DNA of 6,911 nt. It comes from Methanobacteriota archaeon (GTDB lineage: Archaea; Thermoplasmatota; Thermoplasmata; RBG-16-68-12). Position numbers and translations under genes: made by a program. Positions 1 to 5,399 of the stretch are shown one piece after another; position 1 is the first letter of the stretch; every line of letters begins with the position of its first letter. Location: positions 1-6,911 of the forward strand of contig VBLZ01000160.1 of NCBI GenBank assembly GCA_005878515.1. Reading direction: 5' to 3'. The notes beneath the pieces are model-generated. The model did not search any database. It had not been told where the DNA came from and was given only the letters and a program-made list of their open reading frames with translations.

Positions 1-1493
1 AGTGTTTTTTCTTGATCCTGAACCTGGCGGCGGGAAGCGTCAGCCTCCGTCCGGGCAGACTCCAGGGTTCGCATCGTCTTCGCCAAGTCTCTTCGTGATA
101 CGTTGAGATCTTTCTCGAGGGCCCCGGACCGGTCCGCTTCCGACTCGAGCGCGGCCTTGGCCCTCGTGACCTCGGCCTCGAGTTCGAGTTCGCGGCGCTC
201 CCTCGATTCGTTCGCCGCCTGGAGGGATGCCCGCAGACTCTCGTTTTCCTTGGTCCGCTTCGCGATCTCCCGAGCCCGCGCCTGGAGGAGTTCCCGGCCG
301 TCATCGATCTCCCGCGCCCGGGCCTCGTCCTTCGCCTTCGTCTGCGCCGCGAGTTGATCCTCGGTCTCCCGGAGTTTCTTCTCTGCCTTCTCGGCGGCCC
401 GTTCGCGGTCCTTGATCGCTTTGAGCGCTTTCTCGGCCTCGAGCGTGCGCTCGGCCGCGAGACGGGAAGCCTTCTCGGTCTCCGCCTCGCGGGCCTCGAT
501 CTGCGTCTCGTCCCCAGCGAGCGTCGCCTCCCGGTCGGCGAGGCCTTTGGTCCGCGCGTCGAGTTTCGCCCACTGGGCCCGGAGGTCCGCTTCTTTCTCG
601 CCGAGTTCGCCTGCCTTCCCCGCCCGCTTGCGAAGCTCGTCAACCTCGTCTTTCAATCGGGCGACTTTGTCCTTCTCCTGACTGACGGCGCTCTGCGCCT
701 TGGTGAGGTCCGTGGTGAGCGCGGCTTCCTGGTCCTTGCCTTCACGGCGTGCGGCCTGCGTCTCGCTTCGCGCCGACTCGAGGTTGCGGAGCATCTTCGC
801 GAGGTCTTTCCGCGCGTTCTCGAGGGCCTTCTCGAGTTCGGTCGTCCGCTTGTCTGCCTGATCCCGCAAGGCCTTCCGCGTCTCCGCGAGCTCGGCTTCG
901 CGCGCCTCGAGTTTCGTGCGAGACGCTTCGATCTCCCGTTGCGCCTCCTTCACGTCGCGACTCGTGGTGTCGAGTTTGTCCTGAAGGGCTGTGAGCGTCT
1001 TCTCGCGGGCCGCCAACTCCCGGTGTCGGCCATCAAGGGATTCGACGAGGCGCTCGACCTCTTCCTCCCGGTTGCGCAGGGACGCCTCTTTGGTCTCGAG
1101 CGCCGTGCGTTTCTTCTCGACCTTTTCCATCGCGGCTTCGGCGTCCGCGGTGGCGGCCTTGTTCTTCCGCAGGTCTTGCAGTTCCTCGCGGGCCTCCTTG
1201 ATCTCGCCCTCGAGTTCTTTCACGGCTTTCTTCGCGTCGCGTTCCGCGATCGCGCTCGCGGCTTCGAGATCTTTGACGCGAGTCTGCAGGCCATGGATCG
1301 TGTCGTCCTGTCGCGCGATCTGCGCGGTCTTGGCGTCGGAGAGCTTGCGGGCGTCCTCGAGTTCTTTCCGCAGCTGGGTCTCGCGAGCCTTTGCCTCTTC
1401 CCGCTCCGCGGCGTCGACCTTCAGCAGGACCGGCGCATCGATTTCGTCCTCATTGGCCTCGAGGGATTTCCGAGCCTTCTCGCGCAGTCCCAT
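1..1493 (-). CDS. Very long coiled-coil protein, C-terminal end missing (runs off the left edge)
   Basis: The frame is open from an ATG at 1493 down to the first base of the window, giving 497 codons with no stop, so the real protein is longer. I do not recognise a family. Apart from a short N-terminus (about residues 1-25), the whole visible part is Glu/Lys/Arg/Ala-rich helix with regular Leu, as in a coiled coil. It has no zinc ribbon, no membrane segment, no visible P-loop and no prolines after residue 21. Short REAxL-like motifs recur (REKTL 163-167, REATL 321-325). Residues 220-258 and 459-497 are clearly related to each other, so the rod contains an internal duplication. The start lies 6 nt after the stop of the upstream zinc-ribbon coiled-coil gene. 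The stop region of that gene contains GTGATC, which fits the archaeal anti-Shine-Dalgarno, so the two are probably coupled. The role is probably structural, such as a scaffold or filament, but this is inference. An SMC/Rad50-type ATPase is unlikely because the N-terminus has no Walker A motif. Confidence 0.85.
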   Translation of the reverse strand, partial: MGLREKARKSLEANEDEIDAPVLLKVDAAEREEAKARETQLRKELEDARKLSDAKTAQIARQDDTIHGLQTRVKDLEAASAIAERDAKKAVKELEGEIKEAREELQDLRKNKAATADAEAAMEKVEKKRTALETKEASLRNREEEVERLVESLDGRHRELAAREKTLTALQDKLDTTSRDVKEAQREIEASRTKLEAREAELAETRKALRDQADKRTTELEKALENARKDLAKMLRNLESARSETQAARREGKDQEAALTTDLTKAQSAVSQEKDKVARLKDEVDELRKRAGKAGELGEKEADLRAQWAKLDARTKGLADREATLAGDETQIEAREAETEKASRLAAERTLEAEKALKAIKDRERAAEKAEKKLRETEDQLAAQTKAKDEARAREIDDGRELLQARAREIAKRTKENESLRASLQAANESRERRELELEAEVTRAKAALESEADRSGALEKDLNVSRRDLAKTMRTLESARTEADASRRQVQDQEKT

Positions 1494-1499
1494 CGGCGA

Positions 1500-2744
1500 T
1501 CACAGCAGCTGGAGCTGTTCGAGGATTTTCTCGTAGAGCGCGAACTTCTCGGATTTCGCGAACGCGCGGATCTTGTCCTTCGGCAGATCCCCGAGGAGCT
1601 CGTCGATGTCCTTCATGACGACCTTCAAGTCGCCCTTCATGTTCAGCAGTTCCTTCTGCTGCTCCATGAGCTGGTTCCGCTCAACCGCGAGGCGTTCCAT
1701 CTGCTCCTCGAGCTGGACCATCCGCGACTGGAGCGCGCCGAGCTCCTGATCCGACTTGATGGTGACCGGGGTTGGTTCTTCTTTCGACGGAGTGCGCGCC
1801 GCACCGACCTTTTGCTCGAGTTCCCAGCGCCGCCGCTCGAGGTCGACTTCCGCCTCGCTCAGCGCGTGGTGGCGTTCGTCGAGGAGCCGCGCCTTGTCGC
1901 GCATCAACTCCTCGCGCTTCTCGATCTCCCGCTCCCGCTCGTGGACGCGGTTCATGACGGTCCGGAACTCGTCCTCGCGCCGCACGAAATCGGATTCCCG
2001 TTCCTTGAGCTGGCCGAACGCCTTCTCACGCGACTCCAGCTCGTGCCGAAACGCGGCGATCCGACCTCGGAGCGAGGTTTCGCGGGCCTTCAATTCCTCC
2101 TTCTGCATCCGGAGGATGTTCCGATACGTCGTCTCCATGTCGACGAGACCTTCCTCGAGCTTCAGGATGTCCTCCTTCTCCAGGAGGAGCGTCTCGATCT
2201 GCCGTTTGAGTTCCTCGCGCTCCTGCACCTCGGCGGGGTCCGCGGACGACTCGAGCGCCTTGATCCGTGTCTGGGCTCGCTCGATCAATGCCTCCATCTG
2301 CTCGAGGCGCTGCTTGCGCCGTTCGAGCATCCGGTCGAACGGCTCCGCGAGTTTCCAGAGCGACTCTTCCGTCTGGCCTTCCGCGCGGTCAGCCTCGAGG
2401 GACGATGCCGGCTCCCCACCCGCGCCGGGCCCGGAACCGCCCCGGTTCCGCGCCTTCTCGCGGCTGAGCTGCAAGATCTTTCGAAGGTACGCCTCCTCCG
2501 GGGATTCGGGACCCGTCGGCGGCGGTGCCTCGTCGAGTCCAGCCTCCGGGAACTTCGCGTTGCAGTTCAGGCACTCCGTTGAAGCGGCCGGATTAATCGA
2601 ATTGCAGATGGGGCACAGGACGGCCTGCATCGTGCCTTCGAACGGCTCGCCGCAGCGGGCGCACGTTTTGGCGTCTGGCGGCGTCTCCGCTCCGCATTCG
2701 CTGCAGTAGGCGGCATTGCCGGGAGTGAGGGCGCGCTGGGCCAT
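1500..2744 (-). CDS. Double zinc-ribbon coiled-coil protein, unknown function
   Basis: This is a 414-aa protein. Two zinc ribbons with identical spacing open it: C14-x2-C17-x10-C28-x2-C31 and C44-x2-C47-x10-C58-x2-C61. A Pro/Gly-rich, probably disordered linker follows (about 63-128). Next come a long charged coiled coil (about 131-316), a proline break (319-327), a second coil (333-383) and a conserved-looking amphipathic tail (385-414) with the core FAKSEKFALYEKIL. No enzyme motif or membrane segment is visible, so a cytoplasmic protein-protein or nucleic-acid adaptor is likely. The ATG at 2744 puts the first zinc ribbon right at the N-terminus, as usual for such proteins. The gene lies 36 nt after the nitroreductase stop with no TATA-like box between them, so co-transcription is likely. 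A second coiled-coil gene follows after 6 nt. The coil patterns of the two (REK/REE repeats) are alike, which suggests partners or common descent. The protein is recognisable only at domain level; its function is unknown. Confidence 0.9.
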   Translation of the reverse strand: MAQRALTPGNAAYCSECGAETPPDAKTCARCGEPFEGTMQAVLCPICNSINPAASTECLNCNAKFPEAGLDEAPPPTGPESPEEAYLRKILQLSREKARNRGGSGPGAGGEPASSLEADRAEGQTEESLWKLAEPFDRMLERRKQRLEQMEALIERAQTRIKALESSADPAEVQEREELKRQIETLLLEKEDILKLEEGLVDMETTYRNILRMQKEELKARETSLRGRIAAFRHELESREKAFGQLKERESDFVRREDEFRTVMNRVHEREREIEKREELMRDKARLLDERHHALSEAEVDLERRRWELEQKVGAARTPSKEEPTPVTIKSDQELGALQSRMVQLEEQMERLAVERNQLMEQQKELLNMKGDLKVVMKDIDELLGDLPKDKIRAFAKSEKFALYEKILEQLQLL

Positions 2745-2780
2745 CGATGCCTGCTCGAGGAGGATGGGGTGCCGGATCGC

Positions 2781-3299
2781 TCATTCGTACGCGTTGTACG
2801 CGAGGATTTCCGACAGATGCTTCCTGCCCGCCGGGGCCTCGTAGGCCTCCGGGATGCCCAACGGTGTCAACCCTACCACGTGGGCGTCGGCCGGGATGTT
2901 CAGGAGGGATTTCACCTTCTCCTCGTTGAAGGTGAAGATCCAGGAGGTCCCCAACCCCTCACTCGTTGCCGCCACGGTGACGTTCGCAAGGGCCATGCCG
3001 AGATCGACCGGATACGAGTTCATGTATCCGCCGATCATCGCGACCGCCTCGTCGAGCCGGGCGCAGGCGACGACCACTAAGGGCGCGTCGGCCATGTGCT
3101 TCCCGTTCGTACAGGCGCCCGCGAGTTTCCGCTTCGCGTCCTCGTCCGAGACGACGATGAACTTCCACGGCTGGAAGTTGTCCGCCGACAGCGCGAAGCG
3201 CGCGGCGTTCACTACCGCCTGGACTTTCTGCTCGGGGACCGGATCGGGCTTGTACTTGCTCACGCTCTTCACCGACTTAATGGCCTCAAGGACCTCCAT
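2781..3299 (-). CDS. Nitroreductase-family flavoprotein
   Basis: This is a 172-aa protein of the FMN-dependent nitroreductase fold; these enzymes use NAD(P)H to reduce nitro groups, quinones or flavins in the cytoplasm. Family landmarks are in order: the N-terminal helix, SADNFQPWKFIVV (38-50; usually APSxxNxQPW), PVDLGMA (97-103), SEGLGTSWI (113-121), the LGIP turn (147-150) and a C-terminal RKHLSEIL (159-166). The length is at the short end of the usual 170-220 aa. The odd point is that the FMN-phosphate motif near residue 10, normally RRSxR, reads VKSVS, so its arginines are missing. The ATG at 3299 has no Shine-Dalgarno. A TATA-like ATAATAA (3331-3337, read on the minus strand) is centred 35 nt upstream, so the leader is only a few bases. 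It heads a probable operon with the two coiled-coil genes. The substrate cannot be inferred. Confidence 0.9.
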   Translation of the reverse strand: MEVLEAIKSVKSVSKYKPDPVPEQKVQAVVNAARFALSADNFQPWKFIVVSDEDAKRKLAGACTNGKHMADAPLVVVACARLDEAVAMIGGYMNSYPVDLGMALANVTVAATSEGLGTSWIFTFNEEKVKSLLNIPADAHVVGLTPLGIPEAYEAPAGRKHLSEILAYNAYE

Positions 3300-3330
3300 T
3301 TAGTCCCGAGCCGTCCGATTTGGAGCGGTG

Positions 3331-3337
3331 ATAATAA
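3331..3337 (-). promoter_or_regulatory. TATA-like box for the nitroreductase operon
   Basis: On the minus strand the bases read TTATTAT, the only AT-rich stretch in a GC-rich region. The centre lies 35 nt from the ATG at 3299. With usual archaeal geometry the transcript would start near 3308 and have a leader of about 8 nt, which agrees with the lack of a Shine-Dalgarno motif. Confidence 0.5.
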
Positions 3338-3500
3338 GCGTTGCGGCGCTGGAATCGGTTCGATAACCAGGTTGCGCCGCGAGGGATGACAGAGGCGTAT
3401 CGGCTCGGCAGAAATGACCCTTGCCCCGGACGTCGCCGGAGCTGGCCACCGACATGTGCGATTTGGGGCGTCCTGGCCTTCAACCTGAGGCCACCGACGC

Positions 3501-3529
3501 AACGATCCCAACGGACGATTGGGAACGTT
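3501..3529. repeat. 11-bp inverted repeat against the tRNA promoter
   Basis: AACGATCCCAA (3501-3511) and TTGGGAACGTT (3519-3529) pair at 10 of 11 positions (A/A mismatch at 3505/3525) around a 7-nt spacer. The right arm runs into the TATA-like box of the tRNA-Ile gene. It could be an operator, or a hairpin at the end of an upstream transcript. It lies in the 260-nt gap 3300-3559, where I see no convincing gene. The same gap also holds a 10-nt direct repeat, GGCCACCGAC, at 3444-3453 and 3489-3498. Confidence 0.55.
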
Positions 3530-3535
3530 TAAGTG
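3528..3535 (+). promoter_or_regulatory. TATA-like box of the tRNA-Ile gene
   Basis: TTTAAGTG preceded by GGAACG (a BRE-like purine-rich stretch) is centred about 29 nt before the mature tRNA 5' end at 3560. That predicts transcription starting within a few bases of the tRNA. Confidence 0.5.
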
Positions 3536-3559
3536 AATTCACCAGATTTCGCGGCTCGC

Positions 3560-3634
3560 GGGCCCGTAGCTTAGCCTGGTTGGAGCGTCCGGCTGATAAC
3601 CGGGAGGTCGCCAGTCCGAATCTGGCCGGGCCCA
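3560..3634 (+). tRNA. tRNA-Ile (anticodon GAU)
   Basis: A complete cloverleaf can be folded by eye. The acceptor stem is GGGCCCG (3560-3566) with CGGGCCC (3627-3633), and the discriminator A is at 3634. The D-arm lies at 3569-3586 with the GGTTGG loop motif. The anticodon stem TCCGG/CCGGG (3588-3592, 3600-3604) encloses loop CTGATAA with anticodon GAT at 3595-3597. The T-stem GCCAG/CTGGC (3610-3614, 3622-3626) has loop TCCGAAT. No CCA is encoded and there is no intron. The downstream sequence has no oligo-T run within about 100 nt, so termination is not obvious. Confidence 0.96.
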
Positions 3635-3703
3635 CTTCGGGCCGAGCTCTGCATCGTGGTCGGGGCAGCATGGACCGGGTCGCGCGAGTACCGAATCGAG
3701 AGG

Positions 3704-3710
3704 CTTAATC
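3704..3710 (+). promoter_or_regulatory. TATA-like box for the calcium-loop membrane protein
   Basis: CTTAATC, preceded by a purine-rich CGAGAGG, is centred near 3707, about 27 nt before the GTG at 3734. This geometry suggests a leaderless transcript starting at or next to that GTG, and it is my main reason for preferring this start. Confidence 0.4.
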
Positions 3711-3733
3711 CCGCCACGGCCTCTGGGTGGGCG

Positions 3734-4210
3734 GTGCCGCTCCGATCTGATACATCGCAGCGCTGGTTTCTGGTTGCGGTCTTCGCGGGGATCGCGATCG
3801 TGATTGGCACCTCGTTTGCCGTGTACTCCCTTCAGGTACCACGGCCGGTGCGGACCGACAATCTCGTCTTCACGCCGGCCTCGCTGCTCGATGGCAACGC
3901 GTCGTTCGAGGTCCTGAACGTTTCCCACGGTCCGTACGCCTATTCGGGTTTCGAGTTTCGTTTCATCGTAAACAATTTCGCGATCGGGCCGGTCGCGCTT
4001 GGACCGAATCATACCGCTACGCGCATCGCGCTCGGGACGACGACGTACTGGGTTTCGTGGCTCGACACGGACGGCGACGGAGCCGTGAGCGTGGGCGACT
4101 CGTTCCTCGTCACCGGGGACCGGGCGCCGCTGTCCCCCTTGAGCGATTACGAGTTCGACTTGCAATGGGGAAGTGTGTGGGCGGCTCGCGAGTTCTGGTC
4201 GACGTACTGA
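3734..4210 (+). CDS. Membrane-anchored extracellular protein with EF-hand-like calcium loop, unknown function
   Basis: I do not recognise a family. From GTG 3734 the protein has 158 aa. A short basic N-terminus is followed by one hydrophobic segment (about 11-32), which acts as a signal anchor or uncleaved signal peptide. The rest is a beta-rich, Gly/Thr/Ser/Asn-rich domain of the kind exported by archaea. D111-x-D113-G-D115-G-A-V-x-x-x-D122 is a near-perfect EF-hand/dockerin-type calcium-binding loop. N-glycosylation sequons (NxS/T) occur at N55, N62 and N92. The frame is also open back to GTG 3656 (184 aa), but that extension is polar, begins only 22 nt after the tRNA and would precede the TATA-like box, so the shorter form is preferred. 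The gene converges on the SHOCT protein gene with 27 nt between their stops. Confidence 0.75.
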   Translation: MPLRSDTSQRWFLVAVFAGIAIVIGTSFAVYSLQVPRPVRTDNLVFTPASLLDGNASFEVLNVSHGPYAYSGFEFRFIVNNFAIGPVALGPNHTATRIALGTTTYWVSWLDTDGDGAVSVGDSFLVTGDRAPLSPLSDYEFDLQWGSVWAAREFWSTY

Positions 4211-4237
4211 GCGGGCCGCCTGTTGTGGTTGCTTCGT

Positions 4238-4645
4238 CTATGGAGGCGGGTTTCGGCTTTGCGTGATGTCCCGCATCATCTGGTCGAACTGATCCTTCGT
4301 GATCTCGCCGCTCGCATACCGTCGGCGGAGGATCTCGGCCGCGCCGTCGTGGTACCCGTATCGTCCGTACATGGGGTAGCCCCGCCAGCCCCATCCGCCC
4401 CAGCCCCAGAACAGGCCTCGGAACAAGAAGAACAGGAAGAAGACGAAGATGAAGAACCCGAACGGGAAGAAGAAGAACGGGAAGTACCCGAATCCCGCGC
4501 CGGGCCCGACGATCGCCCGGACGACGACTCCGATCACAATTGCGACGCCGATCAGCAGGAGGAGCCCTGCGATCCCCCAACCGATGAGCCTTCGATGCCG
4601 ATTCCAGTCATGATCCGCTTGCATGCTTGCCATGGTGGATGCCAC
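4238..4645 (-). CDS. SHOCT-domain membrane protein with phenylalanine-rich segment
   Basis: This is a 135-aa protein with two membrane segments and a soluble C-terminal tail. Segment 1 is about residues 20-44 (Ile/Val/Leu). Segment 2 (about 52-79) is extreme: 14 of the 21 residues from 55 to 75 are Phe. A Gly/Trp/Tyr-rich stretch follows (80-98; W80, W82, W85, W87, Y90, Y93, Y96, Y98). The tail (103-127) matches the SHOCT domain, with the pattern EILRRRYASGEI-x3-F-x5-DI, a short helical oligomerisation module found at the C-terminus of many membrane and stress proteins. The GTG at 4645 lies 26-27 nt from a TATA-like box and would be leaderless; the ATG at 4633 is a possible alternative, with GGTGG 8 nt ahead. 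The gene is divergent from a PadR regulator across a gap with two palindromic operators, so repression by PadR is likely. The trigger and function are unknown. Confidence 0.85.
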   Translation of the reverse strand: MASTMASMQADHDWNRHRRLIGWGIAGLLLLIGVAIVIGVVVRAIVGPGAGFGYFPFFFFPFGFFIFVFFLFFLFRGLFWGWGGWGWRGYPMYGRYGYHDGAAEILRRRYASGEITKDQFDQMMRDITQSRNPPP

Positions 4646-4668
4646 CGCGAGGTGTATTGCATGGGCGG

Positions 4669-4674
4669 TATTTA
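4669..4674 (-). promoter_or_regulatory. TATA-like box of the SHOCT protein gene
   Basis: The minus strand reads TAAATA, centred 26-27 nt before GTG 4645. The upstream (BRE) side of this box begins at about 4676 and overlaps the left PadR palindrome at 4679-4694. Confidence 0.5.
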
Positions 4675-4678
4675 CGCA

Positions 4679-4694
4679 TATCGGATTTCCGATA
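4679..4694. promoter_or_regulatory. PadR operator candidate, copy 1
   Basis: TATCGGATTTCCGATA has perfect 7-bp arms around a 2-nt centre. It sits just upstream of the TATA-like box of the SHOCT gene, where a bound repressor would block TBP/TFB. PadR dimers bind palindromes of about this length next to their own genes. A nearly identical copy lies 48 bp to the right. A related half-site, CCGATT, is at 4703-4708. Confidence 0.7.
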
Positions 4695-4721
4695 CCGGAA
4701 AACCGATTCGCATGGTAAGGG

Positions 4722-4728
4722 ATAAATA
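4722..4728 (+). promoter_or_regulatory. TATA-like box of the padR-type gene
   Basis: ATAAATA is centred about 33 nt before ATG 4758, which predicts a leader of only about 6 nt. No Shine-Dalgarno is present before the ATG, in line with near-leaderless translation. The right end overlaps the second palindrome. Confidence 0.5.
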
Positions 4729-4742
4729 TCGGTTATCCGATA
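4727..4742. promoter_or_regulatory. PadR operator candidate, copy 2
   Basis: TATCGGTTATCCGATA has 6-bp arms around a 4-nt centre and differs from copy 1 at only two central positions. It lies between the TATA-like box and the predicted start of the padR-type transcript, a position that fits autorepression. Confidence 0.7.
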
Positions 4743-4757
4743 CGATTCTCGAAGCCC

Positions 4758-5195
4758 ATGTTCCCCCCGTTTCGTTGGATGATGCACCGCCGGAGAGGCT
4801 TGCGGACGTGGATCATCTCGATCCTCGCGAACGCGCCGAAGAACGGTGCAGAGATCATGGACGAGATCGAGACGATGACACAGGGATGGTGGAGGCCGTC
4901 CCCCGGCTCCGTGTATCCGCTGCTGGAACAGATGACGCAGGAGGACCTACTGAAGAAGCGGGATGACGGCCGTTACGAGCTCACCGCGAAGGCGAAAGAA
5001 GAGGTCGAGTGGCCGTTCGGGATGCCGGGCCGGAAACCACAGACGGTCGAGGACATGCTGAACGAGATGCTGGGGTACGCGTCGTACCTGGAAGACCTCA
5101 GCCTGTCCGATCGATCGAAGATCGCACCCTTCCGGGAAAAGATCAAGAGCGTCGCAGAACGTCTCGCCGCACTTGTCTCAACTGGCAAGCCGTAG
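4758..5195 (+). CDS. PadR-family transcriptional regulator
   Basis: This is a 145-aa protein with the PadR winged helix-turn-helix. A basic N-terminal RRRGLRTWIISILA (11-24) is followed by the HTH helices (about 28-60). The recognition-helix signature PSPGSVYPLLEQM (47-59) is the most diagnostic motif of the family. The beta-wing DDGRYELTAKAKEEV lies at about 69-83. A C-terminal helical region (about 96-141) would form the dimer. In PadR proteins the wing and C-terminal helix together form a DNA-binding dimer that releases its operator on binding a ligand or sensing stress. The ATG at 4758 is chosen because a TATA-like box and palindrome lie just upstream; M8 or M9 are possible alternatives. 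It is divergent from the SHOCT membrane protein and probably controls both that gene and itself. The inducer is unknown. Confidence 0.93.
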   Translation: MFPPFRWMMHRRRGLRTWIISILANAPKNGAEIMDEIETMTQGWWRPSPGSVYPLLEQMTQEDLLKKRDDGRYELTAKAKEEVEWPFGMPGRKPQTVEDMLNEMLGYASYLEDLSLSDRSKIAPFREKIKSVAERLAALVSTGKP

Positions 5196-5209
5196 GCTCG
5201 GACCGAGCC
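5195..5209 (+). repeat. Small palindrome overlapping the padR stop codon
   Basis: GGCTCGG-A-CCGAGCC has perfect 7-bp arms and begins on the last base of the TAG stop. As RNA it could form a 5-bp stem with a 5-nt loop. No T-run follows, so its use as a terminator is doubtful. Confidence 0.4.
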
Positions 5210-5229
5210 CTTGCATCAGTCGCGTCGCT

Positions 5230-5254
5230 GAAGTCGATGCCGCCCATCGACTTC
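5230..5254. repeat. Perfect 10-bp stem-loop downstream of padR
   Basis: GAAGTCGATG (5230-5239) and CATCGACTTC (5245-5254) pair fully around a 5-nt loop (CCGCC). TACTGATTTG follows. It lies in the 204-nt gap between the PadR gene and the glycine-zipper peptide gene. It could end the padR transcript, protect a 3' end, or be an operator for the downstream gene. Confidence 0.6.
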
Positions 5255-5299
5255 TACTGATTTGAGCAAGAACGCTCCATGTCGGGGAGGCGCTTCATC

Positions 5300-5356
5300 A
5301 TGTGCGGCCTCCTCGCCCGCGTTGCCGAAATTGTACCTTCGATGGCCGTACCATAA
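5300..5356 (+). CDS. Possible 18-codon small ORF with Shine-Dalgarno
   Basis: ATG at 5300 opens an 18-codon frame ending in TAA (5354-5356), with peptide MCGLLARVAEIVPSMAVP. A strong GGGGAGG (5284-5290) lies 9 nt upstream. That motif can also pair with GCCTCCTC (5307-5314) inside the ORF, giving an 8-bp stem with one G-T pair that would hide the ribosome site. It ends 43 nt before the 86-aa peptide gene, so it could be a leader peptide. No homology is recognised, and a chance ORF remains quite possible. Confidence 0.25.
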   Translation: MCGLLARVAEIVPSMAVP

Positions 5357-5388
5357 GAGCCTTACTCGGCTACGTCCCGGCACCAGGT

Positions 5389-5396
5389 GGAGGTGA
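5389..5396 (+). promoter_or_regulatory. Perfect Shine-Dalgarno fixing the start at 5400
   Basis: GGAGGTGA is fully complementary to the archaeal 16S rRNA 3' end. Its GGAGG core is 6 nt from ATG 5400. It is the best ribosome site in the window and the main argument that the small peptide gene is real. Confidence 0.75.
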
Positions 5397-5399
5397 CGG

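Noticed and set aside
354..2582. A 742-codon plus-strand open frame rich in Leu, Phe and Arg opposite the coiled-coil genes
   Set aside because: It is the antisense image of Glu/Lys/Arg/Ala-rich coiled coils in GC-rich DNA (GAG read back as CTC, GAA as TTC). It has no domain and spans two real minus-strand genes with zinc ribbons and clear heptads.
3355..3370. GGTTCGATAACC, which looks like a tRNA T-arm
   Set aside because: No matching acceptor, anticodon or D-arm can be folded around it on either strand.
3444..3498. A 10-nt direct repeat GGCCACCGAC
   Set aside because: Only two copies 45 nt apart in GC-rich DNA, with no symmetry or promoter link; too weak for a separate call.
3539..4165. 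A 208-codon minus-strand open frame covering the tRNA and the calcium-loop protein gene
   Set aside because: It reads through the tRNA on the opposite strand, is very Arg-rich, and competes with a frame that has a clear membrane anchor and EF-hand loop.
4223..4966. A 247-codon plus-strand open frame with a long acidic Glu-rich run
   Set aside because: The acidic run is the reverse image of the Phe-rich membrane segment. The frame crosses the SHOCT gene, the PadR operators and part of the PadR gene.
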